Shown: positions 7,045 to 17,521 of the stretch, one piece after another
How positions within the stretch are numbered: position 1 is the stretch's first letter
How the letters are laid out: every line of letters begins with the position of its first letter
Assembly (NCBI RefSeq): GCF_004791585.1
Contig: NZ_SRUU01000041.1
Span: forward strand, 1-43,809
Direction of reading: 5' to 3'
DNA from: Mesorhizobium sp. M1C.F.Ca.ET.210.01.1.1
Lineage (GTDB): Bacteria; Pseudomonadota; Alphaproteobacteria; Rhizobiales; Rhizobiaceae
Length of the DNA: 43,809 nt
Translations under genes and position numbers: made by a program
Notes under the pieces: generated by a model
Seen by the model: only the letters and a program-made list of their open reading frames with translations
What the model was told of the DNA's origin: nothing
Database searches by the model: none

Positions 7045-8199
7045 ATGACCGCCAAGACCGGAAAGTCCTTTGCCAGCCGCTTCGGCGTCCATATCGCCGT
7101 GCTCGTCTTCGTGGCGATCTGGACTGTGCCCACGCTCGGCATCCTCGTCTCGTCGCTGCGCGACAAAGACCAGATCATCGCCTCGGGCTGGTGGAATTCC
7201 TTCGCCAGTTCCAGCCAGACCGAAGCCGGACGGCTGCCGGCCGCTTCGGCGCAGGCGCAGAAGGACGGCAAATTTGTCATCGAGGGCAACATCTTCGGCG
7301 ACGGCGCCAAGCGCAATATCAGCGCCTTCGGCGTCAAGTCGTCGGCGCCGACGCAATATGCGGCCGGCACCGCGGCCGATCTCGGCGACGGCGTCAGCCT
7401 GCTGATGAATGCCGACGGCAGCTTCGTTCTCTCCTCGCCGAAGGCTTTCGAGGGCGAGCGCGGCCAGCGAGTCTATTTCGCTTCGTCCGCGCCACCGAAA
7501 TTCACCACCGACAATTACCAGACGGTGCTGTTCTCCGAAGGCATCGGCCGCTCCTTCATGAACTCGCTGACGGTCACCATCCCCTCGACCGTCATCCCGA
7601 TCCTGATCGCAGCCTTCGCGGCCTACGCGCTGGCCTGGATGCGCTTTCCCGGGCGGGCGCTGCTGATCGCCGTCATCATCGGCCTGCTGGTCGTGCCGCT
7701 GCAGATGTCGCTGATCCCGCTCTTGAAGCTCTACAACGGCGTCGGCTCCTTCTTCGGCGTGCCGTCGAAGACCTATCTCGGCATCTGGCTGGCGCATACC
7801 GGGTTCGGCCTGCCCTTCGCTATCTACCTGCTCAGGAGCTACATTGCCGGCCTGCCGCGCGAGATCATGGAGTCTGCCCGCATCGACGGCGCCAGCGACT
7901 TCGAGATCTTCGTCAAGATCGTGCTGCCGCTGTCGTTCCCGGTGCTTGCCTCCTTCGCCATCTTCCAGTTCCTGTGGGTATGGAACGATCTTCTGGTGGC
8001 GATGGTTTTCCTTGGCACGGAGGCCGACCAGATCGTGCTGACGGCCAAGCTCAACGCGCTGCTCGGCTCGCGCGGCGGCGACTGGGAGATCCTGACGACA
8101 TCGGCCTTCGTGACCATCATCGTGCCGCTGATCGTGTTCTTCTCGCTGCAGCGCTATTTCGTCCGCGGGCTGCTTGCCGGCTCGGTGAAAGGAGGTTGA
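7045..8199 (+). CDS. aglG: Alpha-glucoside ABC transporter permease 2, with large periplasmic insert
   Basis: This 384-residue MalG-type permease starts one base after the aglF stop, behind GGGAGGG. After the first helix (I-A-V-L-V-F-V-A-I-W-T-V-P-T-L-G-I-L-V) there is a soluble segment of about 100 residues (roughly 50-155, with D-G-K-F-V-I-E-G and S-F-V-L-S-S-P) that should lie in the periplasm. The usual permease core follows. The EAA loop is E-I-M-E-S-A-R-I-D-G-A-S-D-F-E-I-F. MalG-type proteins are usually about 280-300 residues, so the insert explains the extra length. As I recall, other AglG proteins share it. It probably touches the binding protein AglE. Confidence 0.92.
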   Translation: MTAKTGKSFASRFGVHIAVLVFVAIWTVPTLGILVSSLRDKDQIIASGWWNSFASSSQTEAGRLPAASAQAQKDGKFVIEGNIFGDGAKRNISAFGVKSSAPTQYAAGTAADLGDGVSLLMNADGSFVLSSPKAFEGERGQRVYFASSAPPKFTTDNYQTVLFSEGIGRSFMNSLTVTIPSTVIPILIAAFAAYALAWMRFPGRALLIAVIIGLLVVPLQMSLIPLLKLYNGVGSFFGVPSKTYLGIWLAHTGFGLPFAIYLLRSYIAGLPREIMESARIDGASDFEIFVKIVLPLSFPVLASFAIFQFLWVWNDLLVAMVFLGTEADQIVLTAKLNALLGSRGGDWEILTTSAFVTIIVPLIVFFSLQRYFVRGLLAGSVKGG

Positions 8200-8203
8200 G
8201 AAA

Positions 8204-9868
<1,665 letters not shown>

Positions 9869-9903
9869 GTCTTGCGACAGACAATCACTGGGAGGAAGAA
9901 AAC

Positions 9904-11016
<1,113 letters not shown>

Positions 11017-11043
11017 GGACGGCGTCCTTCAGCTCCGGCAAAT

Positions 11044-11080
11044 AAAAAAGGGCGGCGGGCTGAGCCCGCCGCCCTTTTTT
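11044..11080. terminator. Strong intrinsic terminator after aglK, bidirectional
   Basis: GGGCGGCGGGC (11050-11060) pairs perfectly with GCCCGCCGCCC (11064-11074) around a TGA loop. It is flanked by A6 on the left and T6 on the right. The structure is symmetrical, so it can end transcription of the agl operon and of the opposite-strand small-protein gene that stops at 11128. Confidence 0.95.
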
Positions 11081-11097
11081 CAACTGCCTGCGGCTAC

Positions 11098-11126
11098 GCA
11101 ATTCCGGACGGAAAACCTGGAATTGC
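11098..11126. repeat. Short copy of the GCAATTCC/GGAATTGC repeat
   Basis: GCAATTCC at 11098-11105 pairs with GGAATTGC at 11119-11126, with the internal words GGACGGAAAACC between. It looks like an internally shortened copy of the repeat at 13717-13764. It lies immediately behind the stop codon of the minus-strand small-protein gene. Confidence 0.6.
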
Positions 11127-11127
11127 T

Positions 11128-11358
11128 CTAGCGGCCGAAGAGGTTGCGGTCGCTGCCTTGCGGGGCCGACTTCTGCGCATCATTCGACGAGTTCAGCAGC
11201 TTGTAGACCGGCGAGTCGGTGCCGGTCGACGAGGTGCGGGTCGTGTCGACGGCGGGAGCCGGCTGGTTGACGCCGCTGTTGCCATAGTTGTCGCTGCTCG
11301 CGAAAGCGGCGCTGGAAAGGGCCAAAACGGCCGCAGTGGCAAGAACAATCTTCTTCAT
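11128..11358 (-). CDS. Small secreted protein, DUF680-like (copy 1)
   Basis: This is a 76-residue exported protein with signal peptide M-K-K-I-V-L-A-T-A-A-V-L-A-L-S-S-A-A-F-A. The mature part begins S-S-D-N-Y-G-N-S-G and contains N-Q-P-A-P-A-V-D-T; it ends with G-S-D-R-N-L-F-G-R. Both blocks recur in the gene 155 bases away, so the two are tandem paralogues. I recognise them as members of a small family (DUF680) known mainly from Mesorhizobium, with no known function. The start chosen follows AGGAGT; the longer frame upstream runs into a palindromic repeat and is unlikely. The mature peptide is about 56 residues and has no cysteines. It has its own leader and is probably transcribed separately from copy 2. 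Confidence 0.8.
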   Translation of the reverse strand: MKKIVLATAAVLALSSAAFASSDNYGNSGVNQPAPAVDTTRTSSTGTDSPVYKLLNSSNDAQKSAPQGSDRNLFGR

Positions 11359-11385
11359 TTCAATTACTCCTGAATTCTTAATCTG

Positions 11386-11433
11386 ATGCATGCCTTTTCC
11401 CAAAACCGCTGCACACTTTTGGGCGACATGCAT
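11386..11433. repeat. ATGCAT-bounded palindromic repeat, copy A
   Basis: This element is bounded by ATGCATG on the left and its complement GACATGCAT on the right, with an inner pair CCCAAAACCG / ACTTTTGGG. The same unit, in the same orientation, occurs at 25206-25254 and 26296-26342. I recall this word as abundant between genes in Mesorhizobium. Here it lies upstream of one DUF680-like gene and downstream of the other. Confidence 0.8.
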
Positions 11434-11513
11434 TGGAGACGGCGGGAGGCCCCGCCGTCTGTCTCCTGTCGAACCATGGCCCCTCATTTCCGGATCATGG
11501 TCGGGTCCGGCTG

Positions 11514-11717
11514 TTAGTTGTTGCCGAAGAGGTTGCGGTCGGCGCCCTGGGTGACAGGCTTCTGTGCAGCAGCATCCGACTTGGTCGAAGCCGTGTAGGA
11601 GGTATCGACGGCGGCAGCCGGCTGATTGGCACCGTTCGAACCATAGTTGTCGCTACCTGCGAAGGCGCTGCCGGAAATGGCCAGAAGGGCGGCGGCAGTG
11701 AGAACAATCTTTTTCAT
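11514..11717 (-). CDS. Small secreted protein, DUF680-like (copy 2)
   Basis: This is a 67-residue exported protein, a paralogue of the gene at 11128-11358. The signal peptide is M-K-K-I-V-L-T-A-A-A-L-L-A-I-S-G-S-A-F-A. The mature part starts G-S-D-N-Y-G-S-N-G-A and has N-Q-P-A-A-A-V-D-T; it ends G-A-D-R-N-L-F-G-N-N. A GGAG site lies upstream of the ATG. Compared with copy 1, the middle (S-Y-T-A-S-T-K-S-D-A-A-A) is shorter and different, whereas the two ends are nearly identical, so the conserved ends are likely what matters. Function is unknown; a periplasmic or released peptide is the most that can be inferred. The reading frame has normal high-GC codon use. Confidence 0.8.
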   Translation of the reverse strand: MKKIVLTAAALLAISGSAFAGSDNYGSNGANQPAAAVDTSYTASTKSDAAAQKPVTQGADRNLFGNN

Positions 11718-12188
11718 TTTTGGTACTCCAGTATCTTTATTTCCGTCCGTCTAGCGGCGTGTCTTGGGAATGAAAATCGCGTCGTTCGGACCGCCCCGAT
11801 GTGGGTGAGCCGACTGCCGGATTCCAATCACGAAGTTGTTCCGCCTGGACCATGAATCCACATCTTGAAATTGTGCCAACTGCTCCTACTACCTTAATTT
11901 TAATAATGAAAATCAACCTCTTATCTCATTCATGTGTTGGCTCACCAAGTGTGTCCGAGCGCCAATGTTCACCCCATCCTGCACGCACCGTCAACAGAAA
12001 CGAACCGTTCGGTTCGATTTTAGAATCTTCTAATAGTCACTTTTCGATACTATTTAACCATCTCGAGGCTGATCGCGACCCTGATTCGAGTGCCTTGCCA
12101 GCCTCGGGTCCAGGCCGTCGCGGCTATGAGCGCTGCCCTTCCAGCTCGTTCTGGCGACCTTCTTCCAGTCAGGAGAGGTCGCGCGCGT
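11718..12188. other. Gene-free stretch with AT-rich core
   Basis: No convincing gene lies in these 471 bases; the open frames crossing it have no ribosome site and no recognisable protein pattern. Bases 11870-12060 are clearly richer in A and T than the rest of the window, with runs such as TTAATTTTAATAATG and TTAGAATCTTCTAATAG. Part must hold the promoter for DUF680 copy 2, which reads leftward from 11717. The last 120 bases are GC-rich again and lie behind the reductase gene. Confidence 0.6.
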
Positions 12189-12935
12189 TCACACCCCGTA
12201 GCGCTCGGTGCGGATGAGCCCGGCCGGAACGCCGGCCTCGATCAGGGCTTCAGCGGCGGCCGAGACGAACGCGTTCGAGCCGCAGACATAGGCGAGCCGG
12301 GGCGCCTTCGGCAGCCGCTCCATGGCCTGCACCATCATCCGGGCGTCGACGCGCCGGGAGGAGTCTGCGGGGCGCCGGGCCTGCTCGCGCGTCAGCGTCA
12401 GCACAAATTCGAAGCCGTCGCGGCGGTCGTCGAGGTCGATCAACTCGTCGCGGAAGATCACCTCGTCCCAGACCCGCGCCGAGAATACCAGCGCGACCGG
12501 AGCGGCCGATTTTTGCAAGGTGCGATGGCGCACCATCGCCATCAGCGGCACGACGCCGGAGCCGCCGCCGACCAGGAGGATCGGCCCGCCCTCGCTTGCT
12601 TCCCAGATGAAATGGCCGCCGAGCGGTCCGCGCAACTCGATCTCGTCGCCGACCTCCGCCACATCGTGGAAGAAGGGCGACACCTCGCCGTCGTCGAGCC
12701 GCTCGATCGCCAACTCAATGCCGGCGCCCGCCTCTGGCGCCGAGGCGATAGAATAGGAACGGCGCGCCTGATAGCCGTCCGGAGCCGTCAGCCTGATGTC
12801 GACATGCTGCCCCGCCAGATGGGTGAACGGGCGCGACGGCCGGAACCAGAAGCTGGTGACGCGCGGCGTGCGCTTTTCGATGCGGGCGATCGTGGCCGCC
12901 TGCCACGGCGACTGCGGCTGCGGTCCGGCGTTCAT
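12189..12935 (-). CDS. Ferredoxin-NADP reductase-type oxidoreductase, partner of a molybdoenzyme
   Basis: This is a 248-residue soluble flavoprotein of the ferredoxin reductase superfamily. The FAD-binding motif R-R-S-Y-S-I-A-S lies near residue 60. The NAD(P) domain begins with V-G-G-G-S-G-V-V-P-L-M and ends with Y-V-C-G-S-N-A-F-V. No 2Fe-2S cysteine cluster is present, so electrons would have to leave through the flavin to a separate acceptor. It lies 24 bases behind the sulfite-oxidase-like gene in the same direction, so the two probably form an electron-transfer pair. Such YuiH-type molybdoenzyme plus reductase pairs recur in proteobacteria, but the substrate is not established to my knowledge. 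Confidence 0.85.
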   Translation of the reverse strand: MNAGPQPQSPWQAATIARIEKRTPRVTSFWFRPSRPFTHLAGQHVDIRLTAPDGYQARRSYSIASAPEAGAGIELAIERLDDGEVSPFFHDVAEVGDEIELRGPLGGHFIWEASEGGPILLVGGGSGVVPLMAMVRHRTLQKSAAPVALVFSARVWDEVIFRDELIDLDDRRDGFEFVLTLTREQARRPADSSRRVDARMMVQAMERLPKAPRLAYVCGSNAFVSAAAEALIEAGVPAGLIRTERYGV

Positions 12936-12959
12936 GGGTCGCCCATCACGGGTCGTCCC

Positions 12960-13571
12960 TTACGGATCACTTGAATAGCGCTGCTCGCGCCACGGGTCGC
13001 CATACATATGGTAGCCGCGCAGCTCCCAGAAGCCCGGCTCGTCGCGCTCGGTGAATTGCAGACCGTTCACCCATTTGGCCGACTTCCAGAAATAGAGATG
13101 CGGCACCAGAAGCCGCGCCGGTCCACCATGGTCTGGGGTGATGGGCTTGCCCTCGTAAAGCAGCGCCACCATCGCCTTGCCGGTAACAAGGTCCGCCGTT
13201 GGCACATTGGTGGAATAGCCGTCGAAGGAGAGGGCTAGCGTGAAGGCGGTCGGCGGCTCGATGCCGGCATCGGCGAAGATGTCGTCGATCAGCACCCCTT
13301 GCCAGGGCGTGTTGAACTTGGTCCATGCCGTCACGCAATGGATGTCGCGGGTCATCTTGCTCTGCGGCAGGGCGTTGAACTCGGCCCAGTTCCATTTCTT
13401 GACCGGCTTTGGCCCATGCTTGAGCGTGAAGGACCAGTCCTCGCTGCGCACGCGCGGCGTCGGCCCTGCCGAGAGCACCGGAAAACCCTGCTCCAGATAC
13501 TGCCCCGGAGGGATGCGCTCGTCCGTGTCCGAAGGAGGACGCCGTCCGGAAAAGAAGCCGCGGGTGACCAT
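12960..13571 (-). CDS. Sulfite oxidase-like molybdopterin oxidoreductase
   Basis: This is a 203-residue protein with only the molybdopterin domain of the sulfite oxidase family. The molybdenum-ligating cysteine is C79 in R-D-I-H-C-V-T-A-W. Other family marks are W-S-F-T-L, F-D-G-Y-S-T-N-V, D-H-G-G-P-A-R-L-L-V-P-H-L-Y-F-W-K-S-A-K-W, and a Trp/Tyr-rich end with R-G-Y-H-M-Y-G-D-P-W. There is no signal peptide, haem domain or dimerisation domain. It is therefore the short cytoplasmic YuiH-like type, not a true sulfite dehydrogenase or the periplasmic MsrP. The flavin reductase downstream is the probable electron partner. An AAGGG site lies about 8 bases before the ATG. Confidence 0.87.
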   Translation of the reverse strand: MVTRGFFSGRRPPSDTDERIPPGQYLEQGFPVLSAGPTPRVRSEDWSFTLKHGPKPVKKWNWAEFNALPQSKMTRDIHCVTAWTKFNTPWQGVLIDDIFADAGIEPPTAFTLALSFDGYSTNVPTADLVTGKAMVALLYEGKPITPDHGGPARLLVPHLYFWKSAKWVNGLQFTERDEPGFWELRGYHMYGDPWREQRYSSDP

Positions 13572-13663
13572 AGGGATGCCCTTGCGCTGGGTTTGGCAGA
13601 TCCCGGCACTGTTCTCGAAGACGTTCCGGCGGGCAACAGAAATCTTGGTGGCGGCCCTGCCGC

Positions 13664-13705
13664 CTGGAGCGGTTCCGCTTTGACCGGATCGCTGATCCGC
13701 TCCAG
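13664..13705. repeat. CTGGAGCGG/CCGCTCCAG palindromic repeat
   Basis: CTGGAGCGG at 13664-13672 pairs perfectly with CCGCTCCAG at 13697-13705, with GACCGGATCGCTGATC between. It sits between two minus-strand genes, together with a second repeat at 13717-13764, forming a small mosaic of REP-like units downstream of degP. Confidence 0.65.
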
Positions 13706-13716
13706 GCTTCTTTTCT

Positions 13717-13764
13717 GCGCAATTCCTGACGGAAAACCGCGACGTTCTTTTCCTGGAATTGCTC
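13717..13764. repeat. GCAATTCC/GGAATTGC palindromic repeat, full copy
   Basis: GCAATTCC near the left end pairs with GGAATTGC near the right end. The interior holds GACGGAAAACCGC and GTTCTTTTCC. The same design is present in shortened form at 11098-11126. I recall this element as widespread between genes in rhizobia. It lies just downstream of degP and may help end its transcript. Confidence 0.7.
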
Positions 13765-13787
13765 CTGCCGGCAGGACCTTGTCGGTT

Positions 13788-15335
13788 TCAGCCGGCGGCG
13801 AAAGGCACAGCGACGAATAGCTGCGCGTCGCCGCGATCGACCAGCAAAAGCACCGACTTCCTACCGGACTTTCCGGCCGCGGCGATCGCCTGGTTGGCCT
13901 GCCTTGCGCTCTTCACCGGCGTGCGGTCGACGGCGACGATGACATCACCTGGCTCGATGCCGGCGACGGAGGCCGCCTTGTCCGGGTTGACGCGCTCGAC
14001 CAAGGCGCCGCGCTGGTTGTCGGCGAGGTTGAGCTGGTCACGGACATCTGGCGTCAGATCCGTCAGGCCAAGGCCGAGCGACGGCACGCGCAGGCCCTCA
14101 CCGGCCGATGGCTTGCCACCCTCGCTGTTAAACGCGGTCTTCTGGTCGTCGGTGTTGCGGCCGACATCGGCCGAGATCTGCATCGTCTTACCGTTGCGCC
14201 AGACATCCAGCGTTTCCTTGTTGCCGGGCGATACATCGGCGACTGCGCGCGACAGATCCTTGGGATCCTTGATCTCCTGGCCGGCGAAGCCGGTGATGAC
14301 GTCGCCGGTCTCGATGCCAGCCTTGGCCGCCGGCGACCCGTCGGTGACCGCGGCGACCAGCGCGCCGCCCGCATGATCGAGGCCGATGGCACTGGCGACG
14401 TCCTGCGTCACCGGCTGGATCTGCACGCCGAGGTAGCCGTATTCGATGTTGTCGCCCTTCATCAGCTTGGCGACGACCTTCTCGGCCTGATTCGACGGGA
14501 TGGCGAAGCCGACGCCGACGCTGCCGCCGTTGGGCGAATAGATCGCGGTGTCGATGCCCACGACATTGCCGTTGACGTCGACCAGCGGGCCGCCGGAATT
14601 GCCGTGGTTGATCGGCGCGTCGATCTGGATGAAGTCGTCGAACGGCCCGCTGTGCAGGTCGCGGCCGCGCGCCGAGACGATGCCGGCGGTGACCGTGGTG
14701 CCGATGCCGAACGGATTGCCGATCGCCAGCACCTGGTCGCCGGTCATCAGCCTGTCCGAATCGCCCCATTTGACGGTCGGCAGCGGCTTGCTCGCCTTGA
14801 TCTTGAGCACCGCCAGATCGTTCTTGGCGTCGTGGCCGACGAGCTTGGCCGGGAGCTCGGTGCCGTCATCGAGCGTCACCTTGATCGAGGTCGCGCCGTC
14901 GACGACGTGATTGTTGGTGACGATGGTGCCATCGGAACCGACGATGAAGCCGGAACCCAGAGCTTCCTGCCGCTGCGGCTGCTGCTGCGGCGGCGTCTTC
15001 GGCATCGGGATGCCCTGGTCGCCGAAGAACTGCTGGAAATACTGGTCGAAGGGCGAATTGCCGTCGAAGGGCAAGCCATCGCCCGTCGGACCGGTCTGCG
15101 CCTTCATGACGGTCGTCACGGTCACGACGGCCGGCTTGGCGGTGGCCACGATCGGCGCGAACGAGCCGTTCGGGGCGGTGATGCCGGCGACCGGTGTCTG
15201 CGTCGTGGCGACAACGTTGCTCAGGCCGGCGTTGCCGGAGTTCTGCGCGAAAGACACGACGACGGGGGAGATGATCAGCGCAGCGCCCAGCAGGGCGGCG
15301 ACGCGATGTCTGCGAAGAATGCCAAATGGTGACAT
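13788..15335 (-). CDS. DegP/HtrA-type periplasmic serine endoprotease
   Basis: This is a 515-residue protease/chaperone of the Do family. A membrane-crossing signal segment (V-A-A-L-L-G-A-A-L-I-I-S-P-V-V-V-S-F-A) covers residues 12-30. The trypsin-like domain has a complete triad: H143 in T-N-N-H-V-V-D-G, D173 in K-N-D-L-A-V-L-K-I, and S247 in G-N-S-G-G-P-L. Two PDZ domains follow (about 300-400 and 410-510). A Gln/Pro-rich loop (P-Q-Q-Q-P-Q-R-Q) precedes the protease domain. The frame is open upstream to 15461, but the ATG at 15335 gives a normal signal sequence. It probably degrades or refolds damaged envelope proteins. Rhizobia usually carry several DegP paralogues, so I give no specific symbol. 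Confidence 0.92.
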   Translation of the reverse strand: MSPFGILRRHRVAALLGAALIISPVVVSFAQNSGNAGLSNVVATTQTPVAGITAPNGSFAPIVATAKPAVVTVTTVMKAQTGPTGDGLPFDGNSPFDQYFQQFFGDQGIPMPKTPPQQQPQRQEALGSGFIVGSDGTIVTNNHVVDGATSIKVTLDDGTELPAKLVGHDAKNDLAVLKIKASKPLPTVKWGDSDRLMTGDQVLAIGNPFGIGTTVTAGIVSARGRDLHSGPFDDFIQIDAPINHGNSGGPLVDVNGNVVGIDTAIYSPNGGSVGVGFAIPSNQAEKVVAKLMKGDNIEYGYLGVQIQPVTQDVASAIGLDHAGGALVAAVTDGSPAAKAGIETGDVITGFAGQEIKDPKDLSRAVADVSPGNKETLDVWRNGKTMQISADVGRNTDDQKTAFNSEGGKPSAGEGLRVPSLGLGLTDLTPDVRDQLNLADNQRGALVERVNPDKAASVAGIEPGDVIVAVDRTPVKSARQANQAIAAAGKSGRKSVLLLVDRGDAQLFVAVPFAAG

Positions 15336-15521
15336 GGTCGTTCTGTCCGGGCGAGCGTTGATCCGGCGCCGCGGGTTGTTGGAGGAACAACTGCGTCGGC
15401 GTGTCGACGACCGGATTTGCCTGTCTCGCCGTGCATGGCAGCCGGCCGCATCGACAGGCAAGCATCTAGGGTGTGGATCTGCCCGAATTAGGGTTTTGGG
15501 GTAACCTTACGAAGATTTAAT

Positions 15522-16268
15522 TCAGAGGCCGCTCACGAACCGCTCCCTGCGGCGCAGATAGGAAGACGCGATCTCGCGCATCCTCAAGCGGTCGAAACTC
15601 GGGCCGTGGCCGCCATGGCCGATGCGGATCGGCAGGGCGAGCAGGCGCTGCATGGTGCGGCAATAGGCGGCGCGGTCCGAATCCGGCAGATCGTCGATCA
15701 GCATGCCGTCATAGATGGCGTCGCCGGCGAAGAACAGGCCATCGGCCTCGTCGAAAAGCGCGATCGAATCCGGCGAATGCCCGGGCAGATGCAGCACGCG
15801 GAATTTCCGGTCACCGAGATCGACGACGTCGCCTTCGTCGAGCGTTCGCGTCAGCGGCGCCGGCGGAATCCGGTAGTCGGCCGCCCTCCAGCCGGGCGCC
15901 GGCAATTTGGACACGGCGCCATCGAGATTGTGGAACATGTAGGCGTAGGTGACGGCATCATCCATTCCGTCGAACCGCGCCGCACTGACCTTCGGCCCCA
16001 TGCGCAACGGAAACTCGTGCAGCGAGCCGACATGATCGAGATGGATGTGGGTGGCGACGACGATGAGCGGCTTGCCAACCGGCGTGTCGACCTCGGGCGC
16101 CAGCGGGCAGATGCCCATGCCGGTATCGACCAGCAGGTCGGCGTCCCGGCCCTTGAGATGCCACATGTTGGCGCGCACGAAATCATGCACGAACGGCTCG
16201 GTCAGCATCGTCGTCCGGGCATCGACGACGGCCCTGCCGAACCAGTCGCCCATGACGAGGTCGCCCAT
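15522..16268 (-). CDS. MBL-fold metallo-hydrolase
   Basis: This is a 248-residue protein of the metallo-beta-lactamase fold. The metal motif is T-H-I-H-L-D-H-V-G, followed by the third histidine in H-L-P-G-H-S-P-D-S, the bridging aspartate in F-F-A-G-D-A-I-Y-D-G, and a final H in G-H-G-G-H-G. That is a full dinuclear zinc site. Its start overlaps the stop of the phosphofructokinase gene by one base (TGATG), so the two are translated together. The pattern suits glyoxalase-II-like or lactonase-like hydrolases, but the substrate cannot be told. A second ATG five codons in is an alternative start. Confidence 0.85.
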   Translation of the reverse strand: MGDLVMGDWFGRAVVDARTTMLTEPFVHDFVRANMWHLKGRDADLLVDTGMGICPLAPEVDTPVGKPLIVVATHIHLDHVGSLHEFPLRMGPKVSAARFDGMDDAVTYAYMFHNLDGAVSKLPAPGWRAADYRIPPAPLTRTLDEGDVVDLGDRKFRVLHLPGHSPDSIALFDEADGLFFAGDAIYDGMLIDDLPDSDRAAYCRTMQRLLALPIRIGHGGHGPSFDRLRMREIASSYLRRRERFVSGL

Positions 16269-17434
16269 CAGACGAACGGTTTCCCGACCTTGTATTTTTC
16301 CGGCACCAGCCGCTTCAGATAGGCCATGCCGGCCTCGGACAGCTGGTTGACGTCGGGCTTCATGAAATCGTCCGGCATGTGGCGCGTCTTGCCTGCGACG
16401 GCCTTCAGAGGGACCTTCTTCAGGACGGTCTTCGACCCGTCATATTGGATCGCGACCGAGCCGCCGCCTTCCTCGGCAACGGCAACCGCGAAGGCGCCGG
16501 CGTCGAAGGCCTCCTTGGCATCCACGGCGCTGATGGCGCCGACATAGCCGCGCGGCATATAGCCCAGCGCGTCGACCCGCGCGCGCTTGCCCGGCAGGCC
16601 TTCGGCCAGCGCCCGTTCCAGCGCGGCGGTCAGGTCGCTGCCCGACAATTTGACGTTGCCGTGCTGGTCGCGCTCGAGCTTTTCAGGCGGCACCAGGCTT
16701 TCGACCAGCGCCTTGCCGTCGGCTGTGCTGACGCCCTCCGAAACGGCGACGATGCAGCGCTTGTGACGGTCGAGCGCCTTGCGCACGTCGTCGATGAAGC
16801 GCTCGGCGGAAAAGGCGCGCTCCGGCACATAAACGAGATGCGGGCCGCTGTCGGGATCGAGCTGCCAGGCCGCGGCGGCGGCCGTGAGGAAGCCGGCGTG
16901 CCTGCCCATGACGATGCCGACATAGATGCCGGGCAGGGCACGGAAGTCGAGATCGACGGAAAGGAAGGCGCCAGCGACGAATTCGGCGGCCGAAATGAAG
17001 CCCGGCGTGTGGTCGTTCTCCTCGAGATCGTTGTCGATGGTCTTCGGCGCATGCACGAAAGCCATCTTGCCGCCGGCGGCATCGGTCAGGATCTGTTGCG
17101 TGCCCGACGTATCGTTGCCGCCGATATAGATGAAGGCATCGGCGCCGGCCTTCTTCAGGCCGCTGAGGATCACCTCGCAATAGGCGGCGTCAGGCTTGTC
17201 GCGGGTCGAGCCCAGCGCGGCGCTCGGCGTGCCGGCGATCAGCCGCAGCCGGTCCTCGGGGATGGCGGAGAGGTCGACATAATTGCCGTCGCGGATGCCG
17301 CGCACGCCATGGATCGAGCCCAGCACCTTGGCGCCGGGATGGCGCTTGCGGATTTCAAGCGTGGCGCCGACGACCGTCTGATTGATGACGGCGGTCGGGC
17401 CGCCGCCCTGCGCGATGACGAAAGTTCCGGCCAT
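16268..17434 (-). CDS. Probable pyrophosphate-dependent 6-phosphofructokinase
   Basis: This is a 388-residue phosphofructokinase of the long, non-allosteric clade. It begins with a phosphate-binding loop G-G-G-P-T-A-V-I-N. The donor-site motif is G-G-N-D-T-S-G, and the catalytic motif is P-K-T-I-D-N-D-L. In PFKs the Lys in P-K-T-I-D-N-D and an Asp in place of the second Gly of G-G-D-G are associated with PPi as phosphoryl donor; both are present here. M-G-R-H-A-G-F is the substrate loop. The first position of the donor motif is Asn, a variant worth noting. I chose the ATG at 17434, behind TTGGAG, over a TTG ten codons upstream. Many rhizobia lack ATP-PFK, so a reversible PPi enzyme would change carbon flow between hexose and triose phosphates. 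Confidence 0.85.
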   Translation of the reverse strand: MAGTFVIAQGGGPTAVINQTVVGATLEIRKRHPGAKVLGSIHGVRGIRDGNYVDLSAIPEDRLRLIAGTPSAALGSTRDKPDAAYCEVILSGLKKAGADAFIYIGGNDTSGTQQILTDAAGGKMAFVHAPKTIDNDLEENDHTPGFISAAEFVAGAFLSVDLDFRALPGIYVGIVMGRHAGFLTAAAAAWQLDPDSGPHLVYVPERAFSAERFIDDVRKALDRHKRCIVAVSEGVSTADGKALVESLVPPEKLERDQHGNVKLSGSDLTAALERALAEGLPGKRARVDALGYMPRGYVGAISAVDAKEAFDAGAFAVAVAEEGGGSVAIQYDGSKTVLKKVPLKAVAGKTRHMPDDFMKPDVNQLSEAGMAYLKRLVPEKYKVGKPFV

Positions 17435-17521
17435 GCTTTTTGTCTCCAAGGCGAAGGTTTTCAAAGCACCTTCGCCTGTCTTGCGGCATCGCGCAACGGA
17501 AGAAAGCTCTCTGGAGCGGGA

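Noticed and set aside
11801..12217. A 138-codon plus-strand open frame in the gene-free stretch
   Set aside because: It has no ribosome site and mixed composition. It runs into the 3' end of the opposite-strand reductase gene.
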